A program made the translations under genes and the position numbers. Positions 54,611-62,909 of a DNA stretch of 64,000 bases are shown piece by piece (the first letter of the stretch is position 1; the number at the start of each line of letters is the position of its first letter). The stretch lies in the NCBI RefSeq assembly GCF_011516825.1, contig NZ_WOTA01000012.1:54334-118333 (forward strand), read 5' to 3'. The DNA comes from Acetobacter oeni (GTDB taxonomy: Bacteria; Pseudomonadota; Alphaproteobacteria; Acetobacterales; Acetobacteraceae). Below the pieces are notes generated by a model that saw only the letters and a list, made by a program, of their open reading frames with translations, did no database searches and was not told the DNA's origin.

Positions 54611-54829
54611 CTGCGATGCCACCCAGATTAGTATAAGGATACGACGCCGGACGGGCCGGGCCGCATGAAAAATTTTACAACTCTTATCAGAATAGGGGGC
54701 GCTGCCGGGCGGCGCAATGACCTTACCCCTGATTCACCCGGCGAATCCTTCATATCCGCCACCCGGCCGCCGATGAAGCGGAGCGGACACCCGGCGTTTA
54801 CCGATTGCACAACCCCCCTCAGTTCCCAT

Positions 54830-55381
54830 ATGCGACTGGTCATGATTGTTCTCAGACACTGCGAAAGCGAGTTTAACCGCCTTTTCACCGCCACCCGCCG
54901 TGATCCCGGCATAGCCGACCCGCCTCTGTCGGCGCATGGCCACACCCAGGCCGAAGGACTTGTGCAGGCGCTGGCGGGACAGACCATTCAGCGCATTATT
55001 GTCTCACCGTTTACCAGAACGCTGCAGACCGCCGCCCCTGTCGCACGCGCGCTCGGGCTCAGGCCCTCCGTCCACCCGCTGATCCGTGAACGGGCCGCGT
55101 TCTCCTGCGATGTCGGGTCGCCGCCGGCGCAGCTGGCGCTGGCCTGGCCGGAACTGGATTTCTCCGGCCTGGAGGAAACATGGTGGACCACCGGGATCGA
55201 ATCTCCGGAGAATGTTGAAGAGCGGGCCAGGATCTTCCGGGCGGAAATGAGCGCGAGCCCGCACTGGCGGAATACGCTGGTCGTCAGCCACTGGGGATTT
55301 CTGATCGCATTCACCGCAGCCAGCATGGAAAACGGGTCCTGGCGCCGCATCGACCCGACGGAGCCCCTGCCCGCTCCCTGA
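54830..55381 (+). CDS. Histidine phosphatase family protein
   Basis: 183 residues. The phosphohistidine site is LRHCESEFN (R9-H10) where most relatives have RHGE; the Cys in the third position is unusual. Other family landmarks are IIVSPFTRTLQTAAPVA with the second arginine, RERAAFSCDVG and VVSHWGFLIAFTAA with the second catalytic His. It could be a phosphoglycerate-mutase-like phosphatase of unknown substrate. The ATG of MRLVMIVLRH is chosen; the open frame extends 55 codons upstream without recognisable content. The gene is plus strand between the timA/methyltransferase pair and secB. Confidence 0.85.
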   Translation: MRLVMIVLRHCESEFNRLFTATRRDPGIADPPLSAHGHTQAEGLVQALAGQTIQRIIVSPFTRTLQTAAPVARALGLRPSVHPLIRERAAFSCDVGSPPAQLALAWPELDFSGLEETWWTTGIESPENVEERARIFRAEMSASPHWRNTLVVSHWGFLIAFTAASMENGSWRRIDPTEPLPAP

Positions 55382-55392
55382 GGCCTTCGTCT

Positions 55393-55424
55393 GGCAGGGC
55401 TCCGCGACGGGGGCAGACCCCTGC
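55393..55424 (+). terminator. Hairpin after the histidine phosphatase gene
   Basis: GGCAGGG (55393-55399) and CCCTGCC (55418-55424) form a 7-bp stem; an inner GGGGGC/GCAGACC stretch adds further possible pairs. No T-run follows, so only a tentative terminator. Confidence 0.4.
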
Positions 55425-55515
55425 CACATTCGATACGCGGTTGGCGAACCCTGGCGATCATGCTACCGCGCGGTAGCCGAATTCACCCCGGATCAATACA
55501 GGGAACCAAAGCTAC

Positions 55516-56031
55516 ATGTCCGATTCCAGCCAGATGGGTGCGCAGGGCGTCCCCCCCGCTCTGCCGCTTGCCGTCAATCTGCAGTACACGAAAGACCTGT
55601 CCTTCGAAGTTCCCTCCGGACCGGAGATTTTCACGGCTCTGCAGGCCGCCCCGCAGATTTCGGTGAATATCGACGTGCAGGCAAACCGCCTTCAGAATGA
55701 TCAGTCGGTTTTTGAAGTCGCCCTGACCATCAAAACCGAAGCCAACGAAGCGCCGACAAGCGAAGGTGGTCCGGCCGGTCGCAAGGTCTTCATTGCCGAG
55801 CTGACCTATGCCGCCGTCGTGACGCTGAACAACGCGCCTGCCGAGCTCGTCGAGCCGCTGCTGCTGGTGGAAGTGCCGCGTCTGATTTTCCCGTATGCGC
55901 GGAACATCCTTGGCGATGTCACCCGTGACGGCGGATTCCCGCCTGTTGTGCTGCAGCCAATCGATTTCGTGGCTTTGTGGCAGGCGCGCCGCTCCGAGTT
56001 CGCTCAGGCAGAAGCTGTCGGTCACGCCTGA
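55516..56031 (+). CDS. secB: Protein-export chaperone SecB
   Basis: 171 residues, slightly longer than the E. coli protein. SecB holds preproteins unfolded and delivers them to SecA. Signatures: LQYTKDLSFEVPSGPEIF near the N-terminus, AELTYAAVVTLNN, and the SecA-contact region LLLVEVPRLIFPYARNILGDVTRDGGFPPVVLQPIDF. The C-terminal tail is Ala/Glu-rich and lacks the E. coli zinc-contact end. A moderate ribosome-binding site is present (AGGGAACC, about 10 nt upstream). Confidence 0.97.
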   Translation: MSDSSQMGAQGVPPALPLAVNLQYTKDLSFEVPSGPEIFTALQAAPQISVNIDVQANRLQNDQSVFEVALTIKTEANEAPTSEGGPAGRKVFIAELTYAAVVTLNNAPAELVEPLLLVEVPRLIFPYARNILGDVTRDGGFPPVVLQPIDFVALWQARRSEFAQAEAVGHA

Positions 56032-56111
56032 TTACAGGCAGGCGGGTCCCTGTGCTCCGGGGTGCGGACCTGCCAGCCAGTCTGTTCCAGTTCCCGGACG
56101 GGGTCGCCACG

Positions 56112-56549
56112 ATGGCTCGTTTTCTGATGAATCATAATCCGGCACCTTCTGTCGGCGCGATACCCGCATGTTCCGGTCAGCTTCGGCGCACGGCCTCCGG
56201 AGCTATGACTCTGGCGGCCTTTCTCAGTGTGTTCGCCATGACCGGATGCGCTCAGAAACAGCCGCCGGCTGCGGCTTCCGCTCCACCAGGGCGCATTCCA
56301 CCCCAGGAATTTCCGCCGGGCACCGTTGCCGAGACGGCGCCGCCGGAAAATGTCACGCTGATCAACGACCCGTCGGCGCCGATGGATACGCCGCTTTGCG
56401 GCACGGCAGCGCGCGAGGCCAATGCCATGGCCGCGACCATGTATCCGGAGCCGCTTTCGACCGGCAACGCCTGCGCGCAGAGCGCATGCTTCGATCCAGC
56501 CACGCAGACTTACATCGCCTCCGATAATACCCGGCGCGTCTGCCGCTAA
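56112..56549 (+). CDS. Small putative lipoprotein of unknown function
   Basis: 145 residues from the ATG of MARFLMNHNP; an internal ATG at 56202 (MTLAAFLSVFAMTGCAQ) would give a cleaner lipoprotein signal with lipobox AMTGC. After the lipidated Cys comes a Pro/Ala-rich linker, then a C-terminal part with paired cysteines (LCGTAAREAN, CAQSACFDPATQTYI, RVCR), which suggests disulfide-stabilised periplasmic structure. No family recognised. It lies 80 bp after secB on the same strand. The interval 56550-56803 after it holds no convincing gene. Confidence 0.6.
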   Translation: MARFLMNHNPAPSVGAIPACSGQLRRTASGAMTLAAFLSVFAMTGCAQKQPPAAASAPPGRIPPQEFPPGTVAETAPPENVTLINDPSAPMDTPLCGTAAREANAMAATMYPEPLSTGNACAQSACFDPATQTYIASDNTRRVCR

Positions 56550-56803
56550 AGCGAATATTCCGCTTTACCCCGACACCTGCCTGGGTTGTACGAACCAGGC
56601 ATGCCCGGACGATCCGCGGCACCTGACGTTGCCGTTCATTCGCGCACCGGCCATCCCTGGCGTCCCTTTCAAAAATAATTCAGCGTCCCGGCCAGGAGCG
56701 TGGTTGCGGTCCCGCCGCCGGATGTGTTCGATGAACGACAGGCTGTTTCCGCCATTCGGCGAAGACGCGCCGTATCTCATGCAGCAATGCGGGAAAGACA
56801 GTT

Positions 56804-57961
56804 GTGACGGATGGATCGCGGGCGATGGCTACAGAACATCATGACGTCCCGGACGAACTGATCGCACGGTTTGCCGCAAGAGCACCGGCTTATGATCGTT
56901 CGGGCGAGATCGCGACGGATAATCTGGACGATCTGAACAGAGCGGGCTTCCTCGCGCTGGCCGTGCCTCGCGAGCAGGGGGGCGCCGGGATCGGATTGCG
57001 ACAGATGACCAGGATCGTGGCGCAAGTGGCGGGCGGCGACCCGTCAACGGCTTTGATTCTGGCGATGCAGTATCTTCAGACTCTCGGTGTCGCGTTGTCG
57101 CGCACCTGGGCAGAGGACGTGAAGACCGGGGTCTTCGACTCAATCGTTCAGAATGGCGCGCTGATCAATGCGCTTCGTGTGGAGCCGGAACTGGGCACGC
57201 CGTCGCGGGGCGGTATTCCGGCAACACGGGTCAGGCTGCGGGACGGGATCTGGCGTCTCACCGGCCGGAAGATTTTTTCGACCGGCTCTTCAGCTCTGCG
57301 CTGGGGAATTGTATGGGGCGCGACGGATGAAGCCATGCCCCGGATCGGTCAGATCCTCGTGCCGCTGGATCTTCCCGGGGTGCGGATTGAGAAAAGCTGG
57401 CACCAGATGGGAATGCGGGCGACCGGAAGCGATACTTTCGTATTTGACGATGTCGAAATCCCGGAGCGCTACCTGGTCAATCTGATCCCGGTCGACAGCG
57501 GAAGCCCGGAAACGCCCGGACTCGCGACCTGGCACGCCCTCCTTATCGCGGCCCTCTATGACGCCGTGGCCCGATCCGCGCGCGACTGGCTGATCGGATT
57601 TCTCCATGACCGCGTGCCATCGGCACTGGGCCAGCCGCTGGCAACGCTGCCACGCTTCCATGCCGTGCTCGGTGAGATCGACGGGATGCTGCTGGCGAAC
57701 GAGGCGCTGCTGGAACGGGGACTTACTCGCGAAGACATGGGATTATCGGACGGACCGGAAGCCTCACAGATCAAGCGTCTCGTAACGGAAAACGCGATTG
57801 CGGCTGTCGCCAGGGCCGTGGAAGTCACGGGCAATCCGGGGCTGAGCCAGGATCATGCGCTGGAGCGGCATTACCGCAATGTGCTGTGCGGGCGCATTCA
57901 CAGTCCACAGGCTGATGTGGTGCTGGAGATGGCCGGACGGATGGTGCTGGAGCCGAAGTAA
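56804..57961 (+). CDS. Acyl-CoA dehydrogenase-fold flavoprotein (possible monooxygenase)
   Basis: 385 residues. Fold landmarks: AGFLALAVPREQGGAGIGL, the FAD-binding WRLTGRKIFSTGSSALRWGIV, and GMRATGSDTFVFDDVEIP. The usual ACAD catalytic glutamate is not evident: the C-terminus reads RHYRNVLCGRIHSPQADVV, closer to the DszC/SfnB group of reduced-flavin monooxygenases, which also has an H-x-P there. So it may oxygenate a substrate (for example an organosulfur compound) rather than dehydrogenate an acyl-CoA. The GTG at 56804 has GGGAAAG upstream; the ATG at 56825 is an alternative. Confidence 0.8.
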   Translation: MTDGSRAMATEHHDVPDELIARFAARAPAYDRSGEIATDNLDDLNRAGFLALAVPREQGGAGIGLRQMTRIVAQVAGGDPSTALILAMQYLQTLGVALSRTWAEDVKTGVFDSIVQNGALINALRVEPELGTPSRGGIPATRVRLRDGIWRLTGRKIFSTGSSALRWGIVWGATDEAMPRIGQILVPLDLPGVRIEKSWHQMGMRATGSDTFVFDDVEIPERYLVNLIPVDSGSPETPGLATWHALLIAALYDAVARSARDWLIGFLHDRVPSALGQPLATLPRFHAVLGEIDGMLLANEALLERGLTREDMGLSDGPEASQIKRLVTENAIAAVARAVEVTGNPGLSQDHALERHYRNVLCGRIHSPQADVVLEMAGRMVLEPK

Positions 57962-57965
57962 CGGC

Positions 57966-57997
57966 AGCCCCGGTTTCCGCACCGAAAACGCGGGGCT
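57966..57997 (+). terminator. Hairpin after the flavoprotein gene
   Basis: AGCCCCG (57966-57972) and CGGGGCT (57991-57997) pair, with inner GTTT/AAAC pairs across a bulge; starts 4 nt after the stop codon. No strong T-run. Confidence 0.45.
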
Positions 57998-58086
57998 CAT
58001 GTCCCTGTTTGCGGAGTTTGCGACATTGCTCTGAAAACCGCCCGTTCTGCACGGCGGGATTCTTTACGCGGAACAGGTATCATCTC

Positions 58087-58116
58087 TTGACGTTTCCGGC
58101 ACCCGGCCTCTATTCA
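58087..58116 (+). promoter_or_regulatory. Putative sigma-70 promoter of the YbaK-ligase operon
   Basis: TTGACG (58087-58092), 18-bp spacer, TATTCA (58111-58116), located 55-85 bp before the start of the first operon gene. The match to consensus is moderate. Confidence 0.4.
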
Positions 58117-58171
58117 ACGCCTGTTGATTTAATGGAGATGCCGGCCGCGACTGGCTGCCGGGGAAACCCAT

Positions 58172-58666
58172 ATGGAGCAAGGGGCCGTGACGACAGAAAC
58201 GAATGCCACGAAATTCCTGGCAGAGCAAAACGTTCCGTTTTCGGTTCATACCTATGATTACGCGCCAGGCGGCGGTCTGATCGGCATGCAGGCGGCCTCA
58301 TCGATCGGGGAAGATACGGGAAATGTGCTCAAGACCCTGATTGTCGAAGTCGATAAAAAAATACCGGTCTGTGTCGTTGTGCCCGTCGATCAGAAAGTGA
58401 ACTTCAAGGCTGTCGCAGCACTTTTCGAAGGCCGCAATGCCAGGATGATGAACCCGGAGAAGGCGCACGGCATCACCGGATATCAGTCGGGTGGCACAAG
58501 TCCGTTTGGTTCGGTAACATCTGTTCCGGTCGTGCTCGCCAGTCAGGCGATGAAACGACCTTATATTTATGTCAACGCCGGTGATCGCGGGCTTGTCGTG
58601 AAACTTTCTCCTGCTGACGCGCAGAAAGTCACGAACGCCATCGTCGCCGATATTGCTGCTGCCTGA
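58172..58666 (+). CDS. ybaK: Cys-tRNA(Pro)/aminoacyl-tRNA deacylase, YbaK/EbsC family
   Basis: 164 residues. Members edit mischarged tRNA, typically Cys-tRNA(Pro). Signatures are DTGNVLKTLIVEVDKK, VCVVVPVDQKVNFKAVAAL and YQSGGTSPFGSVTSVPVVL, the GGxSPxG loop carrying the catalytic region of the family. It is followed after 23 bp by the SucC-like gene on the same strand and probably opens that operon, although it could be independent. The start may alternatively be the GTG at 58187, which has AAGGGG upstream. Confidence 0.9.
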   Translation: MEQGAVTTETNATKFLAEQNVPFSVHTYDYAPGGGLIGMQAASSIGEDTGNVLKTLIVEVDKKIPVCVVVPVDQKVNFKAVAALFEGRNARMMNPEKAHGITGYQSGGTSPFGSVTSVPVVLASQAMKRPYIYVNAGDRGLVVKLSPADAQKVTNAIVADIAAA

Positions 58667-58689
58667 ACAGCAGATTTCAGGAACTGTTG

Positions 58690-59889
58690 ATGAACATTCA
58701 CGAGTATCAGGCAAAGACGCTGCTGAAATCCTGCGGGATGCCCGTGCCGGAAGGGCATGTCGCTCATTCCGCGGCTGAAGCGAAAGACATTGCACGGTCG
58801 CTTCCGGGCGATGTCTTCGTCGTCAAGGCGCAGATTCATGCCGGCGGACGCGGCGCGGGAAAATATGTCGGCGAGCCGGCCACGGGCGGCGTGCGCCTTG
58901 CCCGCTCAGTCGGCGAGGTCGAGACCTTTGCCTGCGAGATGATCGACCGCACGCTGGTCACAAAGCAGACCGGGCCGGAAGGCCGCCTGGTGCGCAAGCT
59001 CTATGTCGAGGCCGGCTGCCAGATCGGGCGGGAACTCTATCTCTCGCTGCTGGTCGATCGTGAAAAACGACGCCTGACCATTGTGACATCCCAGGATGGT
59101 GGAATGGACATCGAGGACGTCGCCGCGAAAACGCCGGAGCGTGTTCTCACGGCATCCATCGATCCCGGCATGGGATTCCAGGAATGGCAGGCGCGCGATC
59201 TGGCGGTGCGGCTTGAGCTGCGCGGCAAGCAGATCCGTCAGTTCATTCAGGTGCTGCGGGCGGCTTACGATACGTTCACGACCTATGATGCGTCGCTCGT
59301 TGAGATCAACCCGCTGGTGGTCACGAAGGATGGCGATCTGCTGGCTCTCGACGCGAAGATGAGCTTTGACGAGAGTGCGTTCTTCCGCCACCGCGATCTT
59401 GAGGATCTTCGTGACGAGAACGAGGAAGATCCGCGCGAACAGGAAGCGGCGCGGTTCGGCCTGTCCTATATCGGGCTCGACGGCACGATCGGATGCATGG
59501 TCAACGGCGCCGGACTGGCAATGGCGACGATGGACATCATCAATGCCGAGGGCGAACAGCCCGCGAACTTCCTGGATGTCGGCGGCGGCGCCTCCCGCGA
59601 GAAAGTCGCAGCCGCATTCCGCATTCTTCTGGCCGATCCGAAAGTCGAAGGCGTACTCGTCAATATTTTCGGCGGCATCATGCGCTGTGACGTGATCGCC
59701 GATGCCGTGATCGGCGCCTCGCATGAGGTCGGGCTGAAGGTGCCGCTGGTGGTGCGTCTGGCCGGGACGAATGTTGAAGAAGGCCTGACGATGCTGAAAG
59801 AGTCCGGTTTGCCGCTGATCGTCGCGGATGACCTGGGAGACGCCGCCCGAAAGATTGTCGCCGCTGTCCGTTCGGGAAGGAAATCCTGA
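58690..59889 (+). CDS. ADP-forming acyl-CoA (succinate/malate) ligase, beta-subunit-like
   Basis: 399 residues. An N-terminal ATP-grasp domain ([35 protein letters not shown] binding [13 protein letters not shown] with Mg ligands) and a C-terminal CoA-ligase domain ([39 protein letters not shown]) match SucC and MtkA. With the next product it would form an alpha-beta ligase that activates a dicarboxylate as CoA thioester with ATP. It is not beside other TCA-cycle genes or a malyl-CoA lyase gene. The ATG is preceded by AGGAACT; a TTG directly before it is less likely. It overlaps the alpha gene (TGATG). Confidence 0.92.
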   Translation: MNIHEYQAKTLLKSCGMPVPEGHVAHSAAEAKDIARSLPGDVFVVKAQIHAGGRGAGKYVGEPATGGVRLARSVGEVETFACEMIDRTLVTKQTGPEGRLVRKLYVEAGCQIGRELYLSLLVDREKRRLTIVTSQDGGMDIEDVAAKTPERVLTASIDPGMGFQEWQARDLAVRLELRGKQIRQFIQVLRAAYDTFTTYDASLVEINPLVVTKDGDLLALDAKMSFDESAFFRHRDLEDLRDENEEDPREQEAARFGLSYIGLDGTIGCMVNGAGLAMATMDIINAEGEQPANFLDVGGGASREKVAAAFRILLADPKVEGVLVNIFGGIMRCDVIADAVIGASHEVGLKVPLVVRLAGTNVEEGLTMLKESGLPLIVADDLGDAARKIVAAVRSGRKS

Positions 59890-60770
59890 TGTCGATCCTG
59901 ATCAATCGCGAAACAAAGGTTCTGACGCAGGGTTTTACCGGCGCACAGGGAACATTCCACGCGCAGCAGGCGCTGGCTTACGGCACGAAAATGATCGGCG
60001 GCGTAACGCCGGGCAAGGGCGGCACGACACATCTCGATCTGCCTGTGTTCGACACGGTCTGCGAAGCCCGCGAGGCGACGGGCGCGGATGCCACGGTCAT
60101 CTATGTGCCGCCCGCGGGTGCTGCGGATGCTATCCTGGAGGCCATCGCGGCGGAGATGCCTCTGATCGTGTGTATCACCGAGGGCATTCCAGTGCTCGAT
60201 ATGGTGCGCGTGCGATATGCGCTCGACGGATCGGCCAGTAAACTTGTCGGACCGAACTGCCCCGGTGTGATTACGCCGGACGAATGCAAGATCGGGATCA
60301 TGCCGGGGCCGGCGCACCGGCGCGGGCATGTCGGGATCGTCTCGCGCTCGGGCACGTTGACTTATGAGGCGGTCGCGCAGACGACGGCACTCGGTCTCGG
60401 ACAGAGCACGAGCGTCGGCATTGGTGGCGACCCGGTGAAAGGTCTCGATTTTATCGACGTGCTTGAGATGTTCCTGGCCGATCCTGATACAGATTCCATC
60501 GTCATGATCGGTGAGATCGGCGGGCGTTCCGAGTTGGATGCAGCCGAATTCCTGAAACAGGCCCGATCCTCCAAGCCGGTCGTCGGTTTTGTCGCCGGTC
60601 AGACAGCGCCTCCGGGGCGCCGGATGGGGCATGCCGGCGCCGTGATTTCCGGCGGTGACGACACGGCCGCCGCCAAAATTGACGCCCTGCGTTCGGCGGG
60701 CGTTCACATCTCTTCAAGTCCTGCGCTTCTGGGCGAGACTTTGCAGTCCGTCCTCAGAGGAAAAAGCTAA
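59889..60770 (+). CDS. ADP-forming acyl-CoA (succinate/malate) ligase, alpha-subunit-like
   Basis: 293 residues. The CoA-binding Rossmann domain opens [23 protein letters not shown], and the phosphorylated His is H248 in [13 protein letters not shown]. Other SucD/MtkB landmarks are [42 protein letters not shown] and [10 protein letters not shown]. The start codon overlaps the beta gene stop by one base, so translation is coupled. The length matches SucD (about 290). Which acid it activates cannot be told from sequence alone; linkage to GNAT and nitrilase genes points away from a routine TCA role. Confidence 0.92.
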   Translation: MSILINRETKVLTQGFTGAQGTFHAQQALAYGTKMIGGVTPGKGGTTHLDLPVFDTVCEAREATGADATVIYVPPAGAADAILEAIAAEMPLIVCITEGIPVLDMVRVRYALDGSASKLVGPNCPGVITPDECKIGIMPGPAHRRGHVGIVSRSGTLTYEAVAQTTALGLGQSTSVGIGGDPVKGLDFIDVLEMFLADPDTDSIVMIGEIGGRSELDAAEFLKQARSSKPVVGFVAGQTAPPGRRMGHAGAVISGGDDTAAAKIDALRSAGVHISSSPALLGETLQSVLRGKS

Positions 60771-61405
60771 TGTCCATTACTGTTGAAACCATGACCGGAA
60801 CAGCCATCGAGCCGTTCCTGCCGGATCTGGCACGTCTGCGGATCACGGTGTTCCGTGAGTGGCCATATCTGTACGACGGAGACGTCGCCTATGAAGAGAA
60901 ATATCTTCAGCTTTACGTAAAGAGCGCCGGCGCGGCGGTCATTCTCGCACGCGACGGAGAGAAGGTGATCGGTGCGTCCACCTGTCTGCCGATGGCCGAT
61001 GAGATGGAGGCCATCCGCGCGCCGTTTGAGAAACGAGGCCTGCCGGTCAGCGATTTCTTCTATTTCGGAGAATCCGTTCTCCAGAAGGAATATCGCGGGC
61101 ACGGGCTGGGCGTGCGCTTCTTCCATGAGCGTGAAAAACATGCGCTGGAAACGAGCCGGTCGGATTTCGCGACGTTCTGCTCCGTGCGGCGCCCGGACGT
61201 CCATCCGGCGAAACCCGAAGGCGCGACAACTCTGCATGCGTTCTGGGCTAAACGCGGTTATCATCCGCTGCCGGGCGTCACCTGCACCATAGACTGGAAA
61301 GAGCCGGGTGACGCGGACGAAACGCCGCATCTGCTCGATTTCTTCATTAAATCCCTGCGTGGCAGGCCGGTTCCGGCCGTGCTCCTGAACGGAGAGACCT
61401 CCTGA
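60770..61405 (+). CDS. GNAT-family acyltransferase
   Basis: 211 residues, overlapping the ligase alpha gene by one base (TAATG). The acyl-CoA-binding motif is seen in the segment ESVLQKEYRGHGLGVRFFHE, where R-G-H-G-L-G is the Q/R-x-x-G-x-G/A loop. The N-terminal RITVFREWPYLYDGDVAYEEKYL is a recognisable opening shared by a GNAT subgroup found next to SucCD-like genes. It would transfer an acyl group from CoA to an amine. The substrate is unknown, but the CoA thioester made by the preceding ligase is a natural donor candidate. It overlaps the next gene start by one base. Confidence 0.85.
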   Translation: MSITVETMTGTAIEPFLPDLARLRITVFREWPYLYDGDVAYEEKYLQLYVKSAGAAVILARDGEKVIGASTCLPMADEMEAIRAPFEKRGLPVSDFFYFGESVLQKEYRGHGLGVRFFHEREKHALETSRSDFATFCSVRRPDVHPAKPEGATTLHAFWAKRGYHPLPGVTCTIDWKEPGDADETPHLLDFFIKSLRGRPVPAVLLNGETS

Positions 61406-62283
61406 TGAACAAAACCCTTCGCCTTGCTGTCCTCGCCTGGCCGGTCGCCCGCTGCGAGACGGTCGGGGACTACGCGAAGCATCTCGATGCGCTCGTCGCC
61501 GAGGCCGCCCCGAAGGCCGATCTGCTGCTCATGCCGGAATATTCCTGCATGGAAGTGGCCGGCGCCCTGACGGACAAGCCCGATCCGAACGCCGAACTGG
61601 AAGCGGTCTGCGCCCATAGCGACGAGATTCTCGCCGTCATGCGCGACGCGGCAGTGAAGCATAAGGTGTGGCTGATGCCAGGCACCCTGCCCCGCCCCAA
61701 GGCCGTCGGCGTGCGCAACCGGGCGCCGCTGATTACACCTGACGGCACCATTTATTTTCAGGACAAGCATGTCATGACCCGTTTTGAGACGGAGTCCTGG
61801 GGTGTAAAAGCCGGAAATTCTCCGGGTGTTTTTGAAACACCCTGGGGGAAGATCGGCACGTCGATCTGCTACGATTCCGAATTTCCGATGCTGGCGCGGG
61901 CTCAGGTCGAGGCCGGAGCCTGGTTGATTCTGGTCCCGACCTGCACGGATTCCATGCACGGCTTCAACCGTGTGCGGATTTCGGCCGAGGCGCGGGCGCT
62001 GGAAAATCAGTGCTTCGTCGCGGTATCACCGACGGTGGGCGATGCACCGTGGCTGGCGACACTGGACGAGAACCACGGCTGCGCCGGGATTTACGGGCCG
62101 ATCGATCGCGGTTTTCCGGATGATGGCGTGATCGCCGAGAGCCCCCTTGACCAGGGCGGCTGGATTTACGCCACGCTCGATCCGGCGACGCTGACCGAGG
62201 TTCAGGAAAACGGCGCGGTTCGCAACTGTCGTGACTGGCCGAAATATGTTCCGACACCCGGCGCGATTAACGCCGAAGGCTGA
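61405..62283 (+). CDS. Carbon-nitrogen hydrolase (nitrilase superfamily)
   Basis: 292 residues. The nitrilase Glu-Lys-Cys triad can be read as E45 in LLMPEYS, K121 in FQDKHVMT and C155 in SICYDSEFP. GAWLILVPTCTDSMHGFNRVRISAEARALENQCFVAVSPTVG is typical of the amidase/N-carbamoylase branches. It hydrolyses an amide, carbamoyl or nitrile carbon-nitrogen bond. The start overlaps the GNAT stop by one base, so the operon is translationally coupled. Substrate unknown; it might remove a protecting or amide group on the product of the GNAT step. Confidence 0.9.
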   Translation: MNKTLRLAVLAWPVARCETVGDYAKHLDALVAEAAPKADLLLMPEYSCMEVAGALTDKPDPNAELEAVCAHSDEILAVMRDAAVKHKVWLMPGTLPRPKAVGVRNRAPLITPDGTIYFQDKHVMTRFETESWGVKAGNSPGVFETPWGKIGTSICYDSEFPMLARAQVEAGAWLILVPTCTDSMHGFNRVRISAEARALENQCFVAVSPTVGDAPWLATLDENHGCAGIYGPIDRGFPDDGVIAESPLDQGGWIYATLDPATLTEVQENGAVRNCRDWPKYVPTPGAINAEG

Positions 62284-62298
62284 TCAGAGAGAAAACGC

Positions 62299-62718
62299 AT
62301 GTCTGCTGAAGAAACACAGAAAGTTATCCGGGCCTATTACGATGCCTTCAATCGCGAGGACAACGATGCTGTGCTCGCTCTGCTCGCCGATGATGTCGTG
62401 CATGACATCAACCAGGGCGGACAGGAGGTCGGCCGCGACAAATTCCGCACATTCCTTTCAAAGATGGAAGGATATTACAAGGAAGAGTCGAAGGAAATGG
62501 TCATCATGACCACGCCGGACGGCGCGCGCGCCGCGGCTGAGTTTGTCGTACACGGCGCCTATGTGAAAACCGAGGCGGGGCTTCCCCCGGCGAAAGGTCA
62601 GAAATATGTGCTGCCGGTCGGCGCTTTTTTTGAAGTGCGTGGCGGGAAAATCGCCCGGGTGACCAACTATTACAACCTGCCGCTCTGGACGAAACAGATC
62701 GACGCGGCTTCGGTCTGA
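62299..62718 (+). CDS. SnoaL/ketosteroid-isomerase-like NTF2-fold protein
   Basis: 139 residues. The cone-shaped NTF2 fold is indicated by VIRAYYDAFNREDNDAVLALLADDVVHDINQGGQEVGRDKF and by the closing GAFFEVRGGKIARVTNYYNLPLW. Such proteins act as isomerases, hydratases or dehydratases on small molecules. It lies 15 bp after the nitrilase-family gene and is the last gene of the coupled operon. No catalytic role can be given from sequence. Confidence 0.88.
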   Translation: MSAEETQKVIRAYYDAFNREDNDAVLALLADDVVHDINQGGQEVGRDKFRTFLSKMEGYYKEESKEMVIMTTPDGARAAAEFVVHGAYVKTEAGLPPAKGQKYVLPVGAFFEVRGGKIARVTNYYNLPLWTKQIDAASV

Positions 62719-62817
62719 AGCCGGAACACGGCACTGAAGGGGTCACAGGCTCCTTCAGCCCGGTCCGCTAAAAAAATCAAGCCGTTTGCAAAGACTCTGT
62801 TCCTGTTAAAAGTTTCT

Positions 62818-62892
62818 GCCTTTCTCAGGGCTTTGTCCTGATACCCGTCAAAGGCCGGCAGCCTCCGGAAACCGGTCTGCTTATCAACAGGC
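62818..62892 (-). repeat. Dispersed intergenic repeat, copy D (3' half, inverse orientation)
   Basis: Read on the minus strand: TGATAAGCAGACCGGTTTCC, then GGCCTTTGACGGGTATCAGG, then ACAAAGCCCTGAGAAA. It corresponds to the second half of the copies at 725-843 and 39806-39926, more diverged. It lies between the convergent ends of the SnoaL-like gene and the TetR gene. Confidence 0.65.
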
Positions 62893-62909
62893 CAGAACAG
62901 CAGGAACCG

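Noticed and set aside
56422..56844. 140-codon plus-strand frame overlapping the small lipoprotein gene and the flavoprotein start
   Set aside because: It overlaps both neighbours out of frame, lacks a ribosome-binding site, and is Arg/Pro-rich. The Cys pairs inside it appear fortuitous.
59466..60707. 413-codon minus-strand open frame opposite the ligase genes
   Set aside because: It spans two well-supported plus-strand genes and has shadow-like composition.
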